The notes under the pieces: model-generated
Database searches by the model: none
Seen by the model: only the letters and a program-made list of their open reading frames with translations
What the model was told of the DNA's origin: nothing
Position numbers and translations under genes: made by a program
Part shown: positions 42,234-48,944 of the stretch, one piece after another
Position numbering within the stretch: position 1 is the first letter of the stretch
Layout: every line of letters begins with the position of its first letter
Assembly (NCBI GenBank): GCA_001781025.1
Contig: MFJZ01000058.1
Coordinates: forward strand, 34,583-83,526
Direction of reading: 5' to 3'
Length of the DNA: 48,944 bases
Origin: Candidatus Gottesmanbacteria bacterium RIFCSPLOWO2_01_FULL_49_10
GTDB taxonomy: Bacteria; Patescibacteriota; Microgenomatia; UBA10105; UBA927

Positions 42234-43329
42234 AGATACTACCTGAAAGAAACAGGGGTACTACGGTCACTATTTTTTTCACGACTGGCGTGATGCCACC
42301 CCATTCCCGGGTCCATAAAAAGGGAACGATCCGTAGTGAAAGTCCCAGGGACAACACATATGCGCCGTCCAGAACGACAATTGGACCCGGAACTAATGCG
42401 AGAAAGGTCATCGGCCAGATGAAATACCATGGATACAGTTCCTCCCGTAGGGGCGATAACAAAAAAATTACAAACATACTAACGGCTGACCATCTCCACA
42501 CAGCGTTCCAGTAAATATCGTTCTTTCTGGCTTGTTGCCACACAATCCAAACAAATACCGGAAGGAGTGCTACTGTGGCACCCTTTATCAGTATTGAACA
42601 GACGAAAATGAATGCCGACGCCAAAACGCGCCGTCGTTTCAATAAGTCAAACGCAAACAAGGCAAGAAACATCATTACGACATCGTTATGACCATCGACA
42701 AGCGTTTGTAGGATGACAAGAGGATTAAGGGCAAACCAAATAAGGTTTGTGAGTTTTTGTTGAGAATGTTTCCATAGAAACCACAACAGAAAAAGATAGA
42801 AGCCTGCAACCAAAGATTTAAATGCATACAACGTAATCAAAAGATTACCAAAACCCAACCGATACGGTATAAACGTCATGGCAATCCAGACAGGACCGTA
42901 GAGAGCAACCTTATTGGACGCATGAAGAAATGACAGCATTTGCTCGTTTCTTATGTCTATCGGCATCACGACGTACGGATTTTCCTTATAAAGGAACGTC
43001 ACCTTGGCGGTCGCGATGTAATTGAAAATATCATTAGAAAAAGCCGGAAAGGCACACACCAAACTTAGAACAGTCAGGAAAATAATCTTCCAAACAAAAC
43101 GAGCAGACACTTTTTTTTCCGAAGCGAGACCCAACAGATATCGATGGTAAACAAAAAGCACAATAAGCGTACCGACGTACCACGCTGTCGGATAAACGCG
43201 GGCAAACTGAACAAGCCGATATATTTCCCCAAAACGAGGGAATGGAGAATTTGCGTCGACGAAACCATAGGACACAAACACAAGGAGCCAAAGAACGACA
43301 AAGTAGAGGAGATGAAAAATTATAGCCAT
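42211..43329 (-). CDS. GT-C mannosyltransferase of MptA/MptB or GT87 type
   Basis: 372 residues with about 10-11 membrane helices. AFPAFSNDIFNYIATAK (93-109) holds the loop-1 acidic residue Asp100, followed by NPYV (117-120). ALNPLVILQTLVDGHND (200-216) is the signature seen in alpha-1,6-mannosyltransferases MptA/MptB and GT87 enzymes, which use polyprenyl-phosphate mannose. The late YPWYFIW near 310 fits the same group. No separate outside domain. It lies 14 bases downstream of the next GT-C gene. Mannose is the best guess for the donor. Confidence 0.78.
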   Translation of the reverse strand: MAIIFHLLYFVVLWLLVFVSYGFVDANSPFPRFGEIYRLVQFARVYPTAWYVGTLIVLFVYHRYLLGLASEKKVSARFVWKIIFLTVLSLVCAFPAFSNDIFNYIATAKVTFLYKENPYVVMPIDIRNEQMLSFLHASNKVALYGPVWIAMTFIPYRLGFGNLLITLYAFKSLVAGFYLFLLWFLWKHSQQKLTNLIWFALNPLVILQTLVDGHNDVVMMFLALFAFDLLKRRRVLASAFIFVCSILIKGATVALLPVFVWIVWQQARKNDIYWNAVWRWSAVSMFVIFLLSPLREELYPWYFIWPMTFLALVPGPIVVLDGAYVLSLGLSLRIVPFLWTREWGGITPVVKKIVTVVPLFLSGSIYAILKKL

Positions 43330-43343
43330 AGCAACAAGAAACC

Positions 43344-44498
43344 TTATCGAGACAGTACCTTAGTAACTACCGCGGTTATCGCTGCAACACCGATAATGAA
43401 TGTGACCGGGAGATACGGCAAGAGGAATCGGGAAGATATGACGCCGACAGATAAAAAGAGACTGTACACGATGATCCAAAAAATACATACAAGATGCGCA
43501 TAGCTTGGTCGTTGCTTTCGGATGAGAATAACCACCGCAAAGACTATCCAAACTATGGTAAAAGCCGGCCATGTCCAACGCCAGTCATCGGCATGGATAA
43601 TACTTCTGTCTCCCCACCAGGCCTGCCACTCGTTAAAAAATATAAGCCGCCAGGAAGAAAGCGGATACTGGAGTTTACTTTGTTGGTACAACAATATCCA
43701 TTTCTGAAAACCAAAAAAGTCCCACAATGAATACCCGCTCAGAAATGTCCGGAGATACGTAACAGAAAAGACCAAGAGAGATAGAGGTAAAAACATCACA
43801 AATCGCCGCGTCTTTTGCCAAACATCTTGAGACAGGAGCAGAGAAATAGAAAAACAACCCACAAGGAGTATTGCGGGAATGACCGACTTTGTTGCCATTA
43901 CAATCCCGAGAAGTATACACGTCCAGAAAAACCTTCCTCTCTTAGACTCTCGTATGAATACATAAATTGTGACGAGAATGAAAGGCAATTGAATAATATC
44001 CATAAGCGGAGTCACCTTTAGCTGATTTTCAAAAAGCGGTTCCGTCGCCATCAATAAAACCGGTAGAAGCGCAACGACGCGATCTCGTAATACTGTGAGT
44101 CCCAAGAGCCAAACAGCAACCAACGTAAAAAGCGCAAAAGGGATAGCGACGATGCGGTCGTTTTTAAACAGTGCGATAGAAAGTCCGACTATATATTTCC
44201 CCAGGGGAGTAATTTCTGAATTTATAAGAATCGGGTCTGTCCCGCGAATATACGCTCCGGATGCGTAGCCAAGTATCGTTTCATCAGGGAGAAGCGCCGT
44301 AGGCTGTTTTTGACGATACTGAGATCTTGAATACGCATCCTCTAGAAACGAATAATACGAATCGGTATAGTAGGGAGATATATACGACGCATAATTTGGT
44401 GCGATAATAACGACGAGTCGATACGCTATATATCCTGTAAAGACGAGAGACATGAGTCCCCTCGCCCAACTTCGACCGGATAAACGATGGGTATTCAT
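43344..44498 (-). CDS. GT39/PMT-like membrane glycosyltransferase
   Basis: 384 residues, about 10 membrane helices. The long first outside loop has SYYSFLEDAYSRSQY (47-61) and RGTDPILINSEITPLGKYIVG (85-105). The 'PPLxKY'-like segment TPLGKY is the mark of the PMT/ArnT family, which transfers sugars from polyprenyl phosphate to protein or lipid. LLMATEPLFENQLKVTPLMD near 170-190 fits the family's second loop. The ATG at 44498 overlaps the TGA of the DUF5667-like gene (ATGA); a longer start would lie inside it. Confidence 0.78.
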   Translation of the reverse strand: MNTHRLSGRSWARGLMSLVFTGYIAYRLVVIIAPNYASYISPYYTDSYYSFLEDAYSRSQYRQKQPTALLPDETILGYASGAYIRGTDPILINSEITPLGKYIVGLSIALFKNDRIVAIPFALFTLVAVWLLGLTVLRDRVVALLPVLLMATEPLFENQLKVTPLMDIIQLPFILVTIYVFIRESKRGRFFWTCILLGIVMATKSVIPAILLVGCFSISLLLSQDVWQKTRRFVMFLPLSLLVFSVTYLRTFLSGYSLWDFFGFQKWILLYQQSKLQYPLSSWRLIFFNEWQAWWGDRSIIHADDWRWTWPAFTIVWIVFAVVILIRKQRPSYAHLVCIFWIIVYSLFLSVGVISSRFLLPYLPVTFIIGVAAITAVVTKVLSR

Positions 44499-45037
44499 TC
44501 TATAAGTTGTAGTATATTCTGACGTATCTGTATGGACTCTTCGATATTTATTGCGATACGTAATTTTGTCGGTTTTCCTTTTTCTGGCGTCCAATCAAAT
44601 TCCACGGGTGTCGTCTTTTGGATAGACTCAAGAACTTCTCTATGCTTCTTCATTGCTTCGATAACTCTTGCCTTAATCTCTGACATGTCTTTCCCTTCTT
44701 TTATTCCTTGTCCCAGATACAGTGGAATCTGCTGTACCGCGTTATTGGATTCTTTTAGGGCGTCGGTTGCTAGAAGATACTGTTTATACTCATAGAGCGT
44801 TTTGGCTTCCACAATTTCAGAGTCAGTCAGATCGAGGTAATAGCCTAGCGATGCTATATTTCCCCAGCACCACCAACGCTTTGCCAAACGCACGAATTTC
44901 GAAATTCTATAGAATCGGTTCCCAGGCATGTAAGAGGGATACGGCAATACATAGTCACTGTAAACTCGCTGGGTACAAAGACTCATAAAAAGAATGAATA
45001 CGCTGGCTGCAATGGGAATCTTAATGTTCTGCTTCAT
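44495..45037 (-). CDS. Secreted DUF5667-like protein (second copy)
   Basis: Exported protein of 180 residues. Signal peptide: MKQNIKIPIAASVFILFMSL with cleavage probably after RVYS. The DUF5667-like core starts LPYPSYMPGNRFYRISK, then GYYLDLTDSEIVEAKTLYEYKQYL, followed by helices and a short beta-like tail. It is the counterpart of the protein at 12669-13220 but diverged, with a Trp/Cys patch (RWWCWG). The ATG at 45037 lies 17 bases inside the GT2 gene; longer starts are inside it. Function unknown. ATGA coupling to a PMT-like enzyme hints that it may be a partner or an acceptor (inference). Confidence 0.75.
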   Translation of the reverse strand: MKQNIKIPIAASVFILFMSLCTQRVYSDYVLPYPSYMPGNRFYRISKFVRLAKRWWCWGNIASLGYYLDLTDSEIVEAKTLYEYKQYLLATDALKESNNAVQQIPLYLGQGIKEGKDMSEIKARVIEAMKKHREVLESIQKTTPVEFDWTPEKGKPTKLRIAINIEESIQIRQNILQLIE

Positions 45038-45824
45038 GAAATATTTTCTTGGAACCCTTGTGACGAATATGTAGATATTTTTGAAATGCAATCGGATAAT
45101 GGAGCGCGGAGAAAAGTGCAAATAATAATCCGTACCAGCCGTCGATAAAACCTTTGTGACGGACAAAAAGATTCACAAATGTCACGATCGGCAACATGAC
45201 ATTGTACTCGAGAATCGTCATCATTGTCACAAAAATGTTCTTTTGCAACAACTCATGCGCAGCAAGACTTGTGTAGGCATCTGCTTTTCTCCAATACTCC
45301 GATACTGAGCGATAGGTATTGTGAGTGAGCGGTTCATGAAGATAACCGACAGAACCGGCGATTTGTATCTGCTCATGAACGCTCTTACAGGGAAACGCTC
45401 CTTTACCGCGCTTAAACAGCCGAATGACGTAATCCGGAAATTGACCACCTTTTCTCAGCCAATGCCCGCAGAAAAAATTTTTCCTGGGTATAAAATATCC
45501 ATCACGTGTTGCTCTTTCTGTCGCCACGGTAATTGAATATATTTCTCGCTGCAACTCTCCCGATACAATCTCGTCAGCATCCAGCTGCAGAATCCATTTT
45601 CCGCTACACGCCTCAACTGCTTTTTGTTTATTCAGATGAAAAATCGGAGGATTGGGAGATGAGATGACATGCGCACCAAAACGCTTCGCGATTCCGACAG
45701 TCTTGTCCTGGGATCCGCCGTCAACGAGAATTATTTCGTCTACCCATGATGATACGCTCACAAGACAGGGAGCTATATTTTCTTCTTCGTTGTATGTTGC
45801 GATCGCCACAGATATAGTTTTCAC
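45021..45824 (-). CDS. GT2 glycosyltransferase, WaaE/KdtX type, GTG start
   Basis: 267 residues. ISVAIATYNEEENI at 4-17, VDGGSQDKT at 34-42 and metal-binding DADE at 82-85; WLRKGGQFPDYVIRLFKRG and SVHEQI follow in the order of WaaE-like lipopolysaccharide core glucosyltransferases. A hydrophobic stretch near 220-245 probably anchors it. The start is the GTG at 45824: it overlaps the previous TGA (GTGA) and has GGAGG (45834-45830) 5 bases upstream, the best ribosome site in the window. An ATG start is absent in the proper range. Confidence 0.88.
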   Translation of the reverse strand: MKTISVAIATYNEEENIAPCLVSVSSWVDEIILVDGGSQDKTVGIAKRFGAHVISSPNPPIFHLNKQKAVEACSGKWILQLDADEIVSGELQREIYSITVATERATRDGYFIPRKNFFCGHWLRKGGQFPDYVIRLFKRGKGAFPCKSVHEQIQIAGSVGYLHEPLTHNTYRSVSEYWRKADAYTSLAAHELLQKNIFVTMMTILEYNVMLPIVTFVNLFVRHKGFIDGWYGLLFALFSALHYPIAFQKYLHIRHKGSKKIFHEAEH

Positions 45825-47518
45825 GTCCTCCTCCTTTTTACTCCGACAATTACCTTTGGGAACATTCGGACCCAGCACCAGGTGAGGACAAAAAATAATA
45901 ATCCCACCAGACTCACTTGATTTGCGCGTGTTCTTAATTTGGTATCCGTAAAAGACACCATAACGCTGTGTTGACCGGGTTCAATCCAAAACGTCATGAG
46001 TCCTCGATAATCAGGATCCTGATATTGAACCTCTGTGCTATTGAGACGACTTCCGTCTATGTCTATGTTCCAACCGGGAAAATAGAGAGTATTTTCCACA
46101 ATTCTCGTTTTTGTTTTCGCGTTGATGACATAGGAGTGATGGGTGCTTTTGCGTGACCCTGGAGCTATGTTCGCGTTACCTGAAATCACCTCCGCGGGCG
46201 CGCGTGGAAAGTGCTCCATGAAACGGATTGACCATATGGGGCTACTCTCTCCCGTATCGGTAGTACCCGGATACGGCAAGTCAAATATCTTTTCATCTTT
46301 TGGGCTGTACTGCTTGGCATGCCACATCGGAATGGTCGTGACGATTGACACGAAAAGAATTACAACAACAAAACCAAGCGTGTATTTTTTGGGCAACGAT
46401 GATACTGCTATACCCCCCAAAACCGAAAGAATAAATACCGCAACAGACAAAAAACGCCAGGGAAATTGGAACTTCTGAAGGATGGTTATGGCATTCCACA
46501 ACGGCGAAGAGACACTCGTCATCATGAGTAAAATTCCAAAAAGTACTGCAAGTACAACCAGTAATAATTTTTTCCTGAGCGTATCTGTGCGAGGATGAAC
46601 TATCAATACTATCGACAAGCCTACCACAAGCAATCCAGAAATCCCGATTTCTTTCGTGAATTCGTTCCCTCCCCCCCAATTCCACGGAGACCATATAAAT
46701 GACTGCCAGGGAACAAATCGTGAAGCAAAATCACCCTTCGTCACGATATCCCGAAGCGTGTATTTGCCTTCAAGAAATGCCGGCATCCAGAAGAATGCCG
46801 AAACGAAAAAGCCAATCACCGCAAACCACCAACCGCGAACAAAAAAACCTAGTCGATCCTTGGCTTCAAAGAAAAACAAATATCCGCCGTACAGTAGTAA
46901 AAACGGCAGCATCATAAGCGACACTGCGTTGTGTGACAAAAGAAGTCCTGCAATACCCAGCCCTACCGCAAACCCGGCTGTGGCATCAGACTGACGTCCC
47001 CATGACTCCTTCAGTAGCCCCCATGCGATAAGGGGTGGAAATATGAATGCGACATGTTCGCCGATAGCGCCGCGCACGTAAAGATCAACGAACCGATATG
47101 GCGCAAAACCATAAAGAACGGCGGCGAGTGAGCCCGGTAGGGCTCCCCAGGCGGTGGATGCAAAAAGATACATCGCTAGTAAGCTTGCAATATACGAAAC
47201 CGCAAATACGAGCTTCGTGCTGTCTACGAATGAAAACCCAAGTGCATGAAAGAATGATGCGACATACGAAGGAAGCGGGTAGAGAAACATCAGGATCGGG
47301 TGCCCATATCCCCAGTTCAGGTTCCCCGCCCACCGAGGGACCAAAATGCCTTCTCTGAGAGACGCATAAAAACTGGCTATCCTTGCCACATGATCCGGAG
47401 TGTCATGACCAAGCGGTATGCCCGGGTGGAATAAATCCAATAGTGGCACGAAGGATATACTCACCAGAACAATAAGGAGCATGCGCTCAAGGTGTATTAT
47501 TTTAATCAGCTTATTCAT
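45821..47518 (-). CDS. 6-pyruvoyl-tetrahydropterin synthase-related membrane protein (GT-C-like), paralogue
   Basis: 565 residues, about 11-12 membrane helices. HPGIPLGHDTPDHVARI (31-47) carries His38, Asp39, Asp42 and His43. WAGNLNWGYGHPILMFLYPLPSY and VRGAIGEHVAF follow, and the outside C-terminus has YFPGWNIDIDG before a last helix. It shares this layout with the protein at 37805-39376, so they are paralogues about 8 kb apart in one operon. Probably a membrane glycosyltransferase. The ATG at 47518 is 4 bases after the preceding stop; an upstream start at 47644 lies inside that gene. Confidence 0.76.
   Translation of the reverse strand: MNKLIKIIHLERMLLIVLVSISFVPLLDLFHPGIPLGHDTPDHVARIASFYASLREGILVPRWAGNLNWGYGHPILMFLYPLPSYVASFFHALGFSFVDSTKLVFAVSYIASLLAMYLFASTAWGALPGSLAAVLYGFAPYRFVDLYVRGAIGEHVAFIFPPLIAWGLLKESWGRQSDATAGFAVGLGIAGLLLSHNAVSLMMLPFLLLYGGYLFFFEAKDRLGFFVRGWWFAVIGFFVSAFFWMPAFLEGKYTLRDIVTKGDFASRFVPWQSFIWSPWNWGGGNEFTKEIGISGLLVVGLSIVLIVHPRTDTLRKKLLLVVLAVLFGILLMMTSVSSPLWNAITILQKFQFPWRFLSVAVFILSVLGGIAVSSLPKKYTLGFVVVILFVSIVTTIPMWHAKQYSPKDEKIFDLPYPGTTDTGESSPIWSIRFMEHFPRAPAEVISGNANIAPGSRKSTHHSYVINAKTKTRIVENTLYFPGWNIDIDGSRLNSTEVQYQDPDYRGLMTFWIEPGQHSVMVSFTDTKLRTRANQVSLVGLLFFVLTWCWVRMFPKVIVGVKRRRT
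45825..45835 (-). promoter_or_regulatory. Strong ribosome binding site deciding a GTG start
   Basis: Minus strand AGGAGGAGGAC directly before GTG at 45824, inside the last codons of the membrane protein gene. GGAGG at 45834-45830 is at the ideal distance of 5 bases. It fixes the start of the WaaE-like GT2. Confidence 0.7.
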
Positions 47519-47522
47519 GCGG

Positions 47523-48944
47523 TCATCGACTCGCGATACGGATCGCCTCATCGCCATTGAGATAAAAAATAGTTGCAAGCGTCGCTTGGGGGATTTCCTT
47601 GGGAGTACCGATAAAGAGTGTCTTTTCATTTTTCGTTTCACCATCCCAGTCTATCGGCCGAAACTCATATATATCAAAGCGATTTTTCCTCTCAGCAAAT
47701 CCACCGGATGCGGTACCACCCTCTGCAAGATAGCGCACGGGATCATACTTAAGGAAAAAAAGAAAAAACATGTGCGGCTGTTCGAGCCTGGTCGAAACAA
47801 CGATTCGATCATAGTCCTGCCGATGTTGCTGGGCGTATGCCGCTGCCTCTTTATACCCATACTGCCAGTACTTTGAATACTCGTGATTCATGTGACCAAA
47901 GTACATATGGAGGTAGTAGACAATATTAATCATAAAACATAAAAGAGTGAACGAGAGAATCAATGCGCCAATACCTTTTGAGTATTTTTCCTTCACGATG
48001 GAAATATAGGCTATAACCCCCGCGGCGCTAAATATTTGAAATGTCGGCAGAAAGACAAGTGTCCGTATTGCGTGGGGGAGTTCCGTGGTTGGAGATGCGG
48101 CAATCGGCGCAATGAGAAACCAAGAAAAAAGCAGTGTCCTAGCCTTATTTTTTTGTTTTCCTATCTGGTACATCCCAAACAGGAAAAACGGCAGCTCAAT
48201 AATGTATAAAAGTCCCATGTCCGGTGCGTGGTGACGAGGGTTGTCCCCAGTCAAAAATAGCCATCTCATCGAATAATGGGCGAGGTACCCGTCGACAAGC
48301 GTTTTAAACCAAACCAATCTTCTGTTGTCAAATACCAACCCCCACGCATTTCCGTCTTTACCATCTTTTTCCAGCTTGGCCACTGTTCTTGCCAGAAGCC
48401 CTGTCTGGTCTGCAAGCGAACTCGTACCGCGAAGCCTCGTAAGAGTCGACTGATTCATAAAGACAGAAAACAGCGGAAGGGCAGTGACTATCCCGACAAT
48501 TCCGCAATACAAAAAATGCCGCCGCATGACCAAAACGTGCTTTCTGTAGATAACGACAAGAAGGACAACGAGAAATGGTACAAAAATCCGCTCACTATGA
48601 TAGGCATACAACGAGAGTCCAAACAAGAATGCCGAAAAAAGAAGCATGCGTTTATTGATGAGTCCCTTAAGGAAACAGTACGTTGCAAAAATATTAAGTG
48701 CCACGCCGAGATTTGCCTCAAAGGCAATTCTTGAAAACTGTATATGCCACGGCGACAATGCCAGGAGAAGTGACGCAACCAGTGCCAGGTCTTTTCTTGA
48801 AAAAAGTTCCTTCGTTAACAGGTACGTCCCATAGACGGCGAGTATCCCAGCCAACGCCGACGGAAGTCTTACCGCCCATGTCTCCAAACCAAACAGAGCA
48901 ACAAACGGAATAGTTACATACATATAAAGTGGTGGCTTATAGTC
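47523..48944 (-). CDS. PMT/ArnT-like (GT39) membrane glycosyltransferase, partial (5' end beyond window)
   Basis: The right-hand end of the window cuts the N-terminus. Upstream of the first in-frame ATG (48923) the frame continues as DYKPPLY, the PMT/ArnT 'KPPLYxY' motif, so that ATG is internal. 473 codons are visible, with about 9 membrane helices. LALSPWHIQFSRIAFEANL (about 60-78 of the visible part) is typical of GT39 enzymes, and LRGTSSLADQ follows in a loop. The C-terminal 130 residues are outside the membrane (RLEQPHMFFLFFLKYDPVRY). It should use a polyprenyl-phosphate sugar as donor. The PTPS-related paralogue starts 4 bases after its stop. Confidence 0.82.
   Translation of the reverse strand, partial: DYKPPLYMYVTIPFVALFGLETWAVRLPSALAGILAVYGTYLLTKELFSRKDLALVASLLLALSPWHIQFSRIAFEANLGVALNIFATYCFLKGLINKRMLLFSAFLFGLSLYAYHSERIFVPFLVVLLVVIYRKHVLVMRRHFLYCGIVGIVTALPLFSVFMNQSTLTRLRGTSSLADQTGLLARTVAKLEKDGKDGNAWGLVFDNRRLVWFKTLVDGYLAHYSMRWLFLTGDNPRHHAPDMGLLYIIELPFFLFGMYQIGKQKNKARTLLFSWFLIAPIAASPTTELPHAIRTLVFLPTFQIFSAAGVIAYISIVKEKYSKGIGALILSFTLLCFMINIVYYLHMYFGHMNHEYSKYWQYGYKEAAAYAQQHRQDYDRIVVSTRLEQPHMFFLFFLKYDPVRYLAEGGTASGGFAERKNRFDIYEFRPIDWDGETKNEKTLFIGTPKEIPQATLATIFYLNGDEAIRIASR

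Noticed and set aside
1..48944. Alternative genetic code with TGA as glycine (as in some CPR lineages)
   Set aside because: Many genes end at TGA in ATGA overlaps with intact downstream starts; reading through would add unrelated residues.
1..48944. CRISPR array, tRNA, rRNA or insertion sequence
   Set aside because: No regular repeats, cloverleaf-like sequences, transposase frames or terminal inverted repeats were seen; nearly all sequence is coding.

Overview
The window is a single large surface-glycan (polysaccharide or protein-glycosylation) locus of a bacterium with a very compact genome. There are 44 protein genes. No gap between genes exceeds about 140 bases, many neighbours overlap by four bases (ATGA), and I see no tRNA, rRNA, CRISPR array or insertion sequence. 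The standard code applies, because TGA is used as a stop at many tight overlaps. Two small secreted proteins of the DUF5667 type, two membrane proteins of the '6-pyruvoyl-tetrahydropterin synthase-related' type, many GT-C membrane enzymes and the compactness together suggest Candidate Phyla Radiation (Patescibacteria), perhaps Microgenomates. That assignment is inference; no phylogenetic marker gene is present. || Layout: (1) 1-4451, minus: sugar aminotransferase, N-formyltransferase, GT2 and a split transketolase that runs off the left edge. (2) 4583-6770: two single-gene units, convergent. (3) 6806-14199, plus: CDP-glucose synthesis (RfbF, RfbG), a sugar C3-methyltransferase, RmlC-like and RmlD-like enzymes, then a radical SAM protein, a secreted DUF5667 protein and a second methyltransferase. 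(4) 27206-14196, minus: GT-C with a discoidin-like domain, GT2, SDR, RfbH-type 3-dehydratase, ColD-like 3-dehydratase, GDP-fucose-synthase-like SDR, GT4, a 1144-residue membrane protein and a small membrane protein. (5) 27262-27939, plus: GT2. (6) 36025-27945, minus: GT4, PIG-V-like GT-C, two DPM1-like GT2, Wzx-type flippase, CDP-paratose 2-epimerase, GT4, SDR. (7) 36119-37798, plus: SDR and GT2. (8) 48944-37805, minus: mostly GT-C type membrane enzymes with one GT2 and the second DUF5667 protein; it runs off the right edge. || How they fit: cytoplasmic enzymes make unusual nucleotide sugars. These are a probable CDP-3,6-dideoxyhexose (RfbF, RfbG, RfbH, RfbE), a probable CDP-3-C-methyl-6-deoxyhexose, and an N-formylated amino sugar. 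Cytoplasmic GT2/GT4 enzymes and a Wzx flippase would build and export lipid-linked glycan. DPM1-like GT2 enzymes would charge polyprenyl phosphate for the ten multi-spanning GT-C-like enzymes acting outside the membrane. Not seen: a Wzy polymerase, an initiating phosphoglycosyltransferase, the E3 reductase partner of RfbH, and GDP-mannose 4,6-dehydratase. || Regulation: most visible operon heads have a good -10 hexamer only 7 to 11 bases before the ATG, so leaderless or nearly leaderless mRNAs are predicted. At 27.2 kb two divergent promoters lie face to face on the same DNA. None of the four convergent gene pairs shows a terminator.
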